The translations under genes and the position numbers were made by a program. From Phorcus lineatus (Eukaryota; Mollusca; Gastropoda; Trochida; Trochidae): a stretch of 64,000 nt of DNA. Shown one piece after another: positions 13,501 to 23,355 of the stretch (position 1 is the stretch's first letter; each line of letters starts with the position of its first letter). The notes below the pieces were generated by a model. It worked only from the letters and a program-made list of their open reading frames with translations, had not been told where the DNA came from and did no database searches. The stretch is from NCBI GenBank assembly GCA_921293015.1, contig OV121096.1, positions 24,811,729-24,875,728 on the forward strand. The letters are read 5' to 3'.

Positions 13501-16500
13501 TTTAAAAAACAAAAAAACAAACTTCTTTCTTTGGCTTCCGATTCTAAATTCGGTTTGAATTACATGATACAGTGTGTGCATAAGCAATAGAAAATAAAGA
13601 GGAACTTCATTCCTTCTTAAAGGTTATTTCTCTATTTCTTAATTCTACTATGTATGCGCAAACCGTACACGGGAAGTTATTACCGAAACTCATTTCCACG
13701 CTATTGTTCACCGAGAGTTATCTCGCTTTGATTTCTAATTAAACATTGACCCACTTCCTGTTTATTACCGCATGCACTACAGTAAAAGTTAATGTTATCC
13801 TCTCACATGGGTTTTCATTTTCACATATATACTGCTTCGTGAATACAAATATGATATTAACTGACAAAATAGTCGTTGATTTTCCAATCACATCACATGA
13901 CTGATCGATCTGCATTTTCACTTTATGCTCGCTGTACTGTTTCTTATCTTATTAATGCAATCTCAGTAAATTGAGATCGTAATCTACGCTATGCAGACTG
14001 TAATCTGGGTAAGGTAATCGAGCAAATTCATGAACTTATTTCAATGAGATTACTTATTAATGATTGCTTAATAAAGCCGTTCCAACTGCTTTGAGAAGGC
14101 ACCATTCTTTGAAGTTGTTTTGATGGCGCATTTGGATTTTTATAAATCGACCATAAAAAAGGCGAAACGTTTATAGTCTCCCCCAACAGAGGTAGCTCCG
14201 TCATAAATTTCTGTACAAACTCTGTCTTAATTCACTCTGTTGGGAGAGAATGATATAGTCCTCTCGTATCTTTTAAAATTTTCTAGCGGTGAAAATTTGC
14301 AACATGAGAACGCTCATATCTTATCCAATCAAATAACGTTTTACATCCAGATGAATCCTTGTAATTACTTAAGTGCGCATCGCACAGGTGACGTAAGCCC
14401 AGTTTATCAATAGTCTCGGAAACAGCGTTTGTTTATTTTGAAGCAAATCACTCGTTGCTTAACTAACCTTGGTTGCAAGTAATGAGGATTCTGTACTTAA
14501 AGCACAGAAAGTGTCCACTTGTCACAGAGGTAACATGGAAAGAAATTACCCCAGACATCTTTGATTTGATCTTTGATTGTCCCACATCATAACGGAAACA
14601 CTCCTAAAACTTCCTTTCTTAAAGTTTCCAATTTTGGCTTACTGTGAGATAAATGACTGGAAAGTGCTGACGGTGAAACAATATTTATTTAATCGATTGT
14701 TTAACGAAGCGTTCGACATTGTATTTTGATCGTAAGTGTTTCTCATTAAGCGCCATACACAGAACTCACGTTTAACATGGCATTTGTACCTCTGAATGCA
14801 CGAGCAGAAGCTATCAAACAACGACGAATGCTTGTTTCCATCACGTTTGTTCTGAAATAGTGTACTTCAAAGTATCAAATATCTAACATGGTTTCGTTAA
14901 TCCAACAAAACTCAGGTAAAACCGTTAGGTTAGAAGGGCACTGAAAATGACATTTATTGATTAAAGCTATCAACAGTTATAAGCGGAAATACGCGCATGA
15001 AAACAAAAGTAAACAAAGACAGGTAAGGCGGGTATATTAGCTGGGTAACAAAACATCAATAGGAACCTGTTATAGATTGTATTTCTTTAAGGTGCGTGCA
15101 TGAAAACAATGGAGAAAGACTTCAACATTCTCATGTAAAACACTTTCCAAAATCAGGTTCATGGTCATAACGAGATTCTCTTCCAACTTACCTCATGTCT
15201 TTCAACGTAAATTCGGTTACAAGTGGAGTATTTTCCGAGCTTTTAAAATATGGTCCTAATTTTGTAATCAAAGGTAGCTTTGCAATCAGCGCCTGATCTT
15301 TTGGTCTGCAGGCCGTATTTTACGGACTGAAAACCATTACTGTATATCATTATGGTAAACATTGTTGAAAATATTCAACACTACATACTGATTTAAAGGG
15401 TTTTAAAGAATCTTGACTAAAGACCAACAGAGGGTACTTGTGAAGAACTACCTTGATTATCCTCTCTAGGGAGAGAACAACATTGTGCTAATGCTGCCAC
15501 TGATAACATTTTTGTTGAAAGGACAACAAATACAAACAATTACAAAAAACTCAAACTAATGTTTCATATCCATAGGTCACCTATATCTTTCAAAAACTGG
15601 GGTCATGTCCATTTGTTATATGTGGCATCTTTTGAATGTAATTGCCTGAAAAGCTCATATTGATTTCAAACGCGTACCGAACTACATGTATAATGGATGT
15701 AAACATTGCATGGAAGCTAAACATCATCTCAAATATTACATTTGATCAAAACCCCTAGTGAAATATGCAATATGTTATGATAAACCATCGTACACAAGCC
15801 CGTAGCTACAGCGTCAGCAGTGTGGTGCAGATTGTAGCGCAACTGAACTGAAATCTCCTATTAAGGGGGCGAAATTTTCATTTTGTTAGCTCATAGGGTA
15901 GAGGCGAGTTATGATTGTATATACTATGGGAATTGCATGCGTGTTATCAATGTCAAACGTACCAGATTCATTATAAATAGGTCGGAGGAGGTACATATTA
16001 AAGAGCCACTCCGTGAGTTATATATGCCAAACTTAATCAATGGTGTCATTTGATCGCGAAGTATCGACTGTTACCAAAAAGTCACATTTTAAATCTTATT
16101 GTTTTTTACAGTGACAAAATGAAGGTAGAACGTCGCAATTATGATCGAAAACCGGACAGTAGCGCGCGTCAAATAGTCAAACGTAACTTTGGAGACTTAT
16201 CTAAAACAGCCATGAGGGCAGTTAGGAGTTGATAGTGTTTGTTAGGTTATATAACTAGTATTCATGTATATTGGATATCTATACCTCTGAGCATTTATAA
16301 GGCTTTTTTTCGATTTTCATGGAAAACCAGTATTTGTCATATATTTGTCTTTTTGACATGAAAAGTTATGATGTATTGATTTCATATCACCACATATGAC
16401 ATTTAGGTTCGTATCAAAGGTAAATAATATGTTATGAAAATCACGGATTGTCTCTTTAAGCGCCTTGAATCATTCTGCTGGTAAAATGTAAAAGATAACA

Positions 16501-19500
16501 TTTAGCGCCAGGGTATGATGGTGTAAGGTGTATCTGTTAACTGATGATTTCTCTTAAAATCTTTAAATGTACATCAGACTCATTTTTATCTATCTTCATG
16601 ATGTTTTGAAACTGCCATTGCAGGTGACCTTTTCCCCCTTAAACTCAAAGGAAATGTCCGTTACTGTCCGCATGAGTATGACAATCTGATTTAATCGAAA
16701 GCTACCGTTTTTAAATATTGCGTGTACCGGGGTACGAACTCGTTAGATCGTTTCTTCTTAACGCGGTCTGACGACAGTCAGTACTGGCGCATGGTCGGTC
16801 ATAAAACCAAGTAAGTAATGAACAAATCACATTTTCGCGTTTCAAAAGCAAAGCAGGATGGTTTCATCTAGCTTCTGATACTGAAAGTATCCGGAGTCTT
16901 GTGATTTGCTAATATAAGTTAGTTAGAAAGTTAGAACATACAACTGCAGAGTTTGTTCTCAGACCGTTGTGCAGTGCAAAATCCTGAATAGGATCGAGTT
17001 CATATACTGGAAGAGACAATATTTTTAATTTTCTATTCCGCATCCACAAAATTCGCTCATTGATTGACATTAAGAAATGAAGCAACAATGTCAACTTCAA
17101 ATTACATTACATTACATCTTCAACCAATCACGTCAATTTTCAAGATTGTCAGGGGATCATTTACTAATATGCACATTTATCAAAGAAAATCCAACAGTCG
17201 CCTGCTTCTGCTTTTAAGTCGCCGTAGTTGTAAATTGTCAAAGACCTTGATTATATATCAACACATATGCCATTTAGGTTCGTATCAAAGGTAATTAATA
17301 TGTTATGAAAATCACGGAGTGGCTCTTTACCTGGTCCCTTTTATTGTCAATACGCCAAATTTGATCATGAGACTAGAGGTGTGATAAATGTTTTATAGAA
17401 GCAAAGACTGAAAATATGGCGATTACATACAACACAAAAGACGAAACTTATGGGATGTTATAATACAAGAAACCAAGTTTCTCTGAACACAAAACTTTAC
17501 ATGATATTCAATTTGAAAGAGGAGTAAGCTTTCCTTTGCTATTCAGCTTATTGAGACCCGATGAGCTACAGATTTAAACGCCTATTTAGTTGTCATTACG
17601 CCAAATTTGGTTTTGAAAGTAGGCTTCTTTTAGCAGCCTAATTATATTAGTTTTGATTCAAACGCGTGTAAGATGACAGTTGATGCAAACATGTACGTAG
17701 AAACCTTAGACTGTTTTTATATAGAAATGATACTAAAATAACTTTTGTTGTCTCTTCAAAGATTCAAAGACCAATGTCATTAACAAATAAAAAGTTTTAC
17801 AGACGTGCATTAAAAGAAAGATATAACAAAACCACAAGTATCTGGCAATAATATTACAAACTGTCATGCTGAAAACAAAGCTCGGTGAAGAATCAAAACG
17901 TTGTCACTGTCTATTGATTTCCCATCTTGTGTAAAGGTTGTTTTTGTGACACTTGTGGTATAAAGGTAGGAACTGAGTGCCTGTGTAGGATGTCGAGTAT
18001 TTCAGCATAAAAACAGGTTTGTATTTTTACACTACGTGAGGAAATGCAAAGGCATAGCACGTAATGTTTTACTGACGACAATTTGTAGGATAGATTTATA
18101 GTGGTTAATATCAAGTACTGCGTATGTAAAGTGGGAAGCTCGTGATTCAGCCACCATTCCCTACACGTGCAACGACTATTTTGAATTGATAAGGAGATTT
18201 ATAAAAGCTGATAAGCCTTTCATGTGCACTTATCGTACTCAAGCTCAGAAACCTTCAACCTATCTTGACTTACGTCGTGTGCAATTAACGTGTGACTGTC
18301 AGTGTGAACCTCTTCCGTACTCTATCACATCTTGAATTATAGTTAAGTATTTTAAAGGTCAATTTCCTTGTAACTGTCAATATGGAATTTATTAGACTTT
18401 GTCTAAACCTTTTGTATCCTGTATCAGATTCTATCATCTTGAATTATAGTTAAGTATTTCAGAGGGCAATGTACGTGTGACCATCAATATAGATTTCAGG
18501 GCACATTGACAAAAGATTGTGACGTATAGAACCTCTTTTTGCAAGGACTGGACAGAGTTCTTTGTTTGAATGAATCCAATAACATAGGTTTAAATAACGA
18601 AATTATTTTGGATTAGCAGATACTTCTCCCCCTTTAATTCTCATCCCACTTCCAGGCTTCTTAATTAATGCTAATAGTGTAACTTTCCTCAATTGGCCTG
18701 GAAATTCATCTGATGTGAATAAGAGAATGATAAATTTTAAAGCAAACAGAATTAAGTGTTTGCTAGCATTTGAAAATAGTATATATCTAAATGATAATGT
18801 TAAAACATTTAATCTATAAATCGAGGCCTGATAGGCGAGTCGGTTAGCCTTTGGTAACGGTTAGCGCTAGCAGTGTTGCTAAGAATTTTTACATTTGTAC
18901 TTAATGTGACCCCAAATTTAACTCATCGTTGAATATTTTTCATGATAAAACTCGAGTGTCAACGGACAAAAGCATCTAAGATTTTCTACTTTGCAGCTAT
19001 TTACACCGTCCTTTATATTAGCAAATTGCAAATACGATTTCCTACATATCCTTTATTGGGCATCAAGCCCGTCTTTATGCAAGCATCTCAATAGTATACA
19101 AATAATGCATTATGTCCTTGAAAACCAATTTCTTTTTACAATAACCTAAACATACCACACACGCACAAAAAATCATATCTTGTCATGTCATTTACTTTTA
19201 TGTTCCGGACCCGATAAACAAGTCTTTGAGAAAAAAACTCATTTTCCTTCTTAATCTAAGAGCCTTAAGTACTTCATAATCATTCACTTACGTGTTTTAC
19301 TGTGTGCGAGCGGGAAGTGATTTACTCTTTGTAGTTCCTCCTTATCGTTTAAAGAGTAAAAAGTTTTCTATATGTACATGAATGATTGATTCTATCCAAT
19401 ATGCTTCGACAAATATCGACAGTTCAAAAAGGTTTCCAAAGGCGTATACTTTTAAAATATTGAGCTGTCGATCACTTCGTGGTAGATCGTAAAATTGTAG

Positions 19501-22500
19501 ATCAGGAGGAGGGTTACCTCGGGGTTAACCCTTTTAAAGATCGATTTAAAAAATATATATATATAAAAGGGGAGGGGTTCGAATTTTAGAGATCCTTATA
19601 CTACTAAAGGCCTGTAATATCAGCTGTAAGAATAAATCAAATTGAATCAAGGAAATTAGAGAATACAGCAGTCGTGGTTATAGATAAATAACAAGAAGAA
19701 GAAGAAGTTCATTTTACATGTACATCCGAGTTAACATTATTGTAACTGTTGTAATGTGCCTTCACATTACTGTAAAAAAGCATTATGCGTGTGTTACTGA
19801 AAAACAGTTTTTCATCGAAATCTTCGAATTCGATGCTGTTGAAATAAATAAACATGTCATTCGTTAATGCATCAATCCCTTAATTCATGCATCTGTGAAA
19901 TGAAATTGATGTGTTCATGTGATTGCAGACGAGGCGGGGCTGTGTTTCCGGGCCGAGTCTCTCGGACACAGAGAAGGAAACTTGTACTACTGCACAGACC
20001 CCGATCTTCCTGTGTGCTGCGAGAGAGACAACACTCACACGTGCTGCAGGACAGAGACGGACAGGAGCGTGTGAGTAGACAGAGACAGAAGATTATGAGT
20101 AGTCAGAGACATTGAGGAGTGTGTGAGTAGACAGAGACAGAAGATTATGAGTAGTCAGAGACATTGAGGAGTGTGTGAGTAGACGGAGACAGAAGATTAT
20201 GAGTAGTCAGAGATAATGAGGAGTGTGTGAGTAGACAGAGACAGAAGATTATGAGTAGTCAGAGATAATGAGGAGTGTGTGAGTAGACAGAGACAGAAGA
20301 TTATGAGTAGTCAGAGATAATGAGGAGTGTGTGAGTAGACAGAGACAGAAGATTATGAGTAGTCAGAGACATTGAGGAGTGTGTGAGTAGACGGAGACAG
20401 AAGATTATGAGTAGTCAGAGATAATGAGGAGTGTGTGAGTAGACAGAGACAGAAGATTATGAGTAGTCAGAGACATTGAGGAGTGTGTGAGTAGACAGAG
20501 ACAGAAGATTATGAGCAGTCAGAGACAATGTGGAGTGTGTGAGTTGACAGAGACAGACGATTATGAGAAGTTAGAGACAATGTGGAGTGTGTGAGTAGAC
20601 AGAGACAGAAGATTATGAGTACTCAGAGACAATAAGGAGAGTGTGAATTGAGTGTGTGAGTAGACAGAGACAGAAGATTAGGAGTAGTCAGAGACAATGA
20701 GGAGTGTGTGAGTGGAGTGTGTGAGTAGACAGAGACAGAAGATTATGATTAGTCAGAGACAATGAGGAGTGTGTGAGTGGAGAGAGTGAGTAGACAGAGA
20801 CAGAAGCTTATGAGTACTCAGAGACAATGAGGAGTGTGTGAGTGGAGAGTGTGAGTAGACAAAGACAGAAGATTATGAGTAGTCAGAGACAATGAGGAGT
20901 GTGTCAATCATATGAGACAGTCACTAGTGTGCAAGAAAACTGTCAATTAGCTTGTGGGTAAATAACAACATGAATCGAGTAGACAGAGACTGCCAGGAGC
21001 GTGTGAATTGATAGAAACTGTCAGAAAGTTATGAGTAGACAGAATATGTCAGGGGTGTGTAAGGAGATAGTGAGATAGTCATGTGAGTATGAGAGTGTGT
21101 GAGTAGATAGAGGTTAGGATTGTGTGAATAGACAGAGACAGACAGAAGGGCATGGGTAGACAGAGACAGTCAGAATTGTAAGAGAAGACATAGATTGTGA
21201 GTAGTCATAGACAGTCAGGATTGTGGGAGTAGACAGAGACAGTCAGGAGTGTATGAGCAGACAGAGTCAAATTGCCAGGAGCTAATCAGTAGTCAGAGAT
21301 ATTGTCAGATACTCCGTTACATTGATATCTAATCTTATTATTCCAGCAGCGACCAGGCGATCCTGTGGGGATTCGTCTGTCTGACTGTCCTTTCGTTCGC
21401 GCTGGTGTACTACTACTTCACACGGGAGGGCGACTATTGGGAGTCAGAGAACATCAGACTGGCAGCCAATCACATGGTCAGGAGGTTTGGCCTCAACTGG
21501 TTCAAGTGAGAACTTTTGCTTTTGGAGAAATGAAGGAGAAATGAAATCAAAGAGTCATTAGAATCGGTACTCCAAATGAAGTAAAACTAAAGGATAATAA
21601 CGAGCTTCCGTTTCATACTGACTTTTACTTAACGAGTTAATGACTGAAGTATAAAACGAGCGAAAGTGTCACTCAATATTTGTGTAACTCAGTTTAGCGT
21701 ATAACCATATGTTTTGACATAGAAATAGCCAGACAATAGTGAGAAAGTGACCGTTACTTGGGCAATAATCCAGTCATGAGAGGCGTAGATGTACAGATTG
21801 GATTTTATAATCCATTTGGCTCATTTCGATTATTAGCTTAAGACTCATAAAACGTCAAGCATAACATGTTTCAATGGCCAATTTTAAACTATAAAGAGTA
21901 CATTAAATTTTCCCAAAAAATCCGCAAATAATTAATTTCAATATTTAACGTGAAAGAAGTACAAATTAATTTTTTTTATATAAGTATGTTAGGTTTTTGG
22001 CTTGAAGGAGATCAGTGTATTAGGAGGAAGCTGGGCGGATTCATTTACGATGATTACGCTGATTACGCTGATTACGCTGATTTACGCTGATTACGCTGAT
22101 TACGCTGATTACGCTGATTTACGCTGATTACGCTGATTACGCTGATTACGCTGATTACGCTGATTTACGCTGATTACGCTGATTACGATGATTACGCTGA
22201 TTTACGCTTATAACGCTGATTACGCTGATTACGCTGATTTACGCTGATTACGATGATTACGATGATTACGATGATTACGATGATTACGCTGATTACGCTG
22301 ATTTACGCTGATAACGCTGATTACGCTGATTACGCTGATTACGCTGATTACGCTGATTTACGCTGATTACGCTGATTACGCTGATTTACGCTGATTACGC
22401 AGGATGCAAACAGGAAGACATTTAACAGAAGAGGTTCATGATCGAAAATCGGACAATGGCGCTCGCCAATGACTCCAACATAATTGTGTTAACCTTTCTT

Positions 22501-23355
22501 TAACAGACACAATTATGAGTTGGTATTGCTCAGTAGATCATTTAACTAATAAACATGTTAATGGGACGCTGAATTCTGACTTCTTAACATTTATATGGCC
22601 GTTTTCAATTATAAACGAAAACATGAAAATATTATGAATTCCGCATTTATTAGATAATGTGCAATTTTAGATAGAAGATTTGAACTTAACACAGGTCATA
22701 TGATATTTTAGCTTATTTAAGCCACATACACAATTCATGTAACATACTCTGTGTCACTTTGCTGCCTGAAAGTTTCGTCATGTTATTCAAACGATGAAGG
22801 ATAGGCCGTTCATTCATGGGAAAGTCATACATACTTGACTTGTATATACTCGCTATACTTTCGACAATTGCCATAATTGTCGTATTAATCAAAGGTATTC
22901 TATTTAAGGATCACACCATTTGATATTGTTAACAACCGTGAAACAAAGTCTTAAGAAAGGGAAAATATTCGTCAGTAAAAACCCAGAGTATCAAACATTC
23001 TAAGGAGAACTATTGTAAAACAGGATTTGATTTACACAAACATGTACTGATAAAACGATGTTCTCTTGCTTAATTTAATTAATTTTTAGATGTTGCATTA
23101 TTTTTTTTAATTGTGTATATTTGCATAATAGTTATGAATAAATCACGTTCCTGGTTTTTATTTAGACGAAAGAACGCCAGCGATGAGAGGTTGATGAAGA
23201 GAGGATTTGACACAGTGCCCGAGCGAACACAGTCAGCAACTTCATCTACATCATCAGCCTCAACCTGCACACGGGCCACGGGAGAAGAGAACGTTAATGT
23301 GACAAATTCATCTTCGCCGCATACAGGCTCCACGCCAATCCAACACCCACTCTGA
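4437..23355 (+). CDS. Six-Cys single-pass membrane protein (Shisa/VOPP1-like)
   Basis: The gene is assembled from four exons: 4437-4536, 19929-20070, 21350-21505 (or from 21347) and 23166-23355. Junction phases match (1, 2, 2) and the total is 588 coding bases, giving 195 residues. Residues 1-33 are a signal peptide ending VQGAANA. The ectodomain (34-83) has exactly six cysteines at 39, 55, 63, 64, 72 and 73, a C-C-CC-CC pattern just before a membrane helix (about 84-104). The tail is basic then Ser/Thr-rich. This architecture is that described for STMC6 proteins (Shisa, Shisa-like, VOPP1, WBP1, CYYR1), thought to act as membrane adaptors. The PPxY motifs common in those tails are not present. 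The assignment to this superfamily rests on layout, not on alignment, and the function is unknown. A 5' untranslated exon is expected because an acceptor precedes the ATG. Confidence 0.7.
5891..5978. repeat. 88 bp near-perfect palindrome
   Basis: Two 44-base arms (left starting CATCCTGCTACATCAGCG, right ending CGCTGATGTAGCAGGATG) abut with no spacer. I count one mismatch (CCTCTGCC against GGCGGAGG). Such a structure would fold as a long hairpin in RNA or a cruciform in DNA. It could be a recent foldback insertion. It sits inside the large intron. Confidence 0.9.
7604..8220. mobile_element. ACTAGTGCAC-ended MITE, copy 1
   Basis: The left end reads ACTAGTGCACGC and the right end GTGCACTAGTGC, so the ends form a short inverted repeat. 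The interior (TTTAAATTGGCTATTTTAAGG, TTTCTATCGATGCAATGAAA, CTAAACTCTGAACTGAGAAC) recurs at 10249-10570 and 10601-11280. No coding capacity. Possible short target duplication with a TTAAAG core on both flanks. Confidence 0.6.
8330..9560. repeat. Degenerate 135-185 bp tandem repeat
   Basis: About eight diverged units share blocks such as TTTACAnAGACATATTCTTCTGA, ATTTCTGGTTTGTTTACC, TCGAGTGATTCTGCGCCA and TTTCAATATAACATAGTCCC. Unit starts fall near 8330, 8513, 8748, 8883, 9030, 9170, 9344 and 9508. The spacing varies, so this is an old satellite-like array with indels rather than a regular minisatellite. Confidence 0.6.
9581..9906 (+). mobile_element. TTAA-ended MITE, copy 3 (5'-truncated)
   Basis: Matches the right 70% of the MITE at 2361-2837 (GTAGATATCACGTCCAATATA through CTCACGGAGTGGCTCTTTAA). 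The left terminal repeat is missing. It abuts the degenerate tandem array on its left. Confidence 0.7.
10249..10570. mobile_element. ACTAGTGCAC MITE, partial copy 2
   Basis: Begins CACTATAGCAC and carries the same interior as 7604-8220 (CAAATTGGCTATTTTGAGGC, CTTTCTATCGATGCAATGAAA, CTGAACTGAGAA). Its right end is missing; another copy starts about 30 bases later. Confidence 0.55.
10601..11280. mobile_element. ACTAGTGCAC MITE, copy 3
   Basis: Starts ACTATAGCACACG and ends GGTGTGCACTAGTGCC. The right third (ATTAAATACTTCCGG, CCGAATACGTACATA, ACTTACGAGCTAGATTACCTGAGTG) aligns with 8050-8220, supporting common ancestry with the copy at 7604-8220. An open frame at 11082-11342 lies in this non-coding interior. 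Confidence 0.6.
11981..12540 (+). mobile_element. Mutator-like MITE (9 bp TSD family), copy 1
   Basis: Starts CATTCTCTCCCCACAGGGGT and ends with the inverted CTCTGTAGGGAGAGAACG. The terminal repeats extend about 60 bp, through the GACGGAGCTA/TAGCGCCGTC block. The flanks no longer show a matching 9 bp duplication, so this copy is older than the others. An open frame at 11890-12390 runs through it; its translation has no domain and the matching stretches in other copies do not preserve it. Confidence 0.75.
12735..13445 (+). repeat. Local duplication, MITE-filled copy
   Basis: The flanks of the MITE at 12838-13293 (12735-12837 and 13294-13445) together match the continuous stretch 14741-15006, with a few substitutions. 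This is a local direct duplication about 2 kb apart, in which one copy later received the MITE. Confidence 0.85.
12838..13293 (-). mobile_element. Mutator-like MITE, copy 2
   Basis: 456 bp, starting CATTCTCTCCCAACAG and ending CTGTTGGGAGAGAATG, with terminal inverted repeats of about 60 bp. It is flanked by a perfect 9 bp direct repeat GTTTCCATC (12829-12837 and 13294-13302). The paralogous sequence at 14834-14842 has a single GTTTCCATC with no insert, which is the unoccupied site. Long inverted repeats with 9 bp duplications are typical of Mutator-like elements. The interior runs opposite to copies 1 and 3. Confidence 0.85.
14174..14252 (+). mobile_element. Mutator-like MITE, internally deleted copy
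   Basis: Only the two terminal parts remain (CCCCAACAGAGGTAGCTCCG and CTCTGTTGGGAGAGAATG), joined after loss of the interior. Flanks share TATAGTC, probably the remains of a target duplication. Confidence 0.65.
14741..15006 (+). repeat. Local duplication, MITE-free copy
   Basis: Matches 12735-12837 joined to 13294-13445. The junction point contains one GTTTCCATC (14834-14842), so this copy preserves the pre-insertion state. Confidence 0.85.
15998..17252 (-). mobile_element. 1.25 kb dispersed repeat, copy B (inverted)
   Basis: Reverse-complement counterpart of 1588-2837. Its left 462 bp (15998-16459) is a complete TTAA-ended MITE. The copies flank exon 1 of the six-Cys gene as inverted arms about 13 kb apart. 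A further fragment of the MITE end lies at 17255-17333 (ATATGTTATGAAAATCACGG, AGTGGCTCTTTA). Confidence 0.75.
17340..19928. other. Intronic DNA, little recognisable
   Basis: Contains a two-copy ~103 bp repeat (ATCTTGAATTATAGTTAAGT near 18330 and 18433) and short AT runs near 19550. No exon was recognised. Confidence 0.45.
19929..20070 (+). CDS. Exon 2: six-cysteine ectodomain
   Basis: The acceptor is GATTGCAG, ending at 19928. The exon has the same open phase as exon 1 requires and encodes residues 34-80 plus two bases of codon 81. All six ectodomain cysteines are here (Cys39, Cys55, Cys63-64, Cys72-73). GC content is visibly higher than the surroundings. The donor GT|GTGAGT at 20071 is a consensus match. 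The first unit of a 52 bp minisatellite starts at this donor. Confidence 0.75.
20071..20905 (+). repeat. 52 bp minisatellite starting at a splice donor
   Basis: Units read GTGAGTAGACAGAGACAGAA, then GATTATGAGTAGTCAGAGAC, then (A)TTGAGGAGTGT. About nine regular units span 20071-20520; longer, more diverged units continue to about 20905, and looser copies trail to 21300. Each unit repeats a GTGTGAGT block identical to the exon 2 donor. The array fills most of the 1.28 kb intron. Confidence 0.9.
21347..21505 (+). CDS. Exon 3: transmembrane helix
   Basis: A tandem acceptor TTCCAGCAG allows a start at 21347 or 21350; the choice adds or removes one serine before Asp82. The exon encodes the hydrophobic helix ILWGFVCLTVLSFALVYYYF and a juxtamembrane stretch ending NWF plus two bases of a lysine codon. 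The donor AA|GTGAGA is at 21506. Reading through the donor gives Lys then TGA at once, so intron retention would yield a form lacking the tail. Confidence 0.72.
22040..22399 (+). repeat. GATTACGCT 9 bp minisatellite
   Basis: About 38 tandem units of the nonamer GATTACGCT, with interspersed decamer variants GATTTACGCT and point variants GATTACGAT and GATAACGCT. The decamers recur every two to five units, giving a loose higher-order pattern. The array is intronic, between exons 3 and 4. Confidence 0.95.
23166..23355 (+). CDS. Exon 4: cytoplasmic tail and stop
   Basis: The acceptor is TTTATTTAG, ending at 23165. The first base completes Lys, and the frame continues RKNASDERLMKRGFDTVPE, then a run rich in Ser and Thr, to TGA at 23353-23355. 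The tail has a basic juxtamembrane part and no PPxY motif. The last codons (CCAATCCAACACCCACTCTGA) already belong to the first unit of the minisatellite that follows. Confidence 0.7.

Larger units (their letters stand above)
4537..19928 (+). other. 15.4 kb first intron of the six-Cys gene
   Basis: This is the inferred intron between the signal-peptide exon and the ectodomain exon. It is packed with repeats listed separately: palindrome, three MITE families, a degenerate satellite and an inverted copy of the 1.25 kb repeat. The stretches 4550-5890, 5980-7600, 11345-11980 and 15010-15990 show no recognisable exon or element. The pairing of exons across this distance is inferred from compatible phase and the sensible protein it makes. 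Confidence 0.55.

Noticed and set aside
19867-20115. 82-codon plus-strand frame as a small gene
   Set aside because: It overlaps exon 2 in a different frame and runs through the splice donor into the minisatellite. The spliced frame has the six-cysteine pattern.
20071-22399. CRISPR-like regular repeats
   Set aside because: These are contiguous minisatellites without unique spacers, inside introns of a eukaryotic gene.
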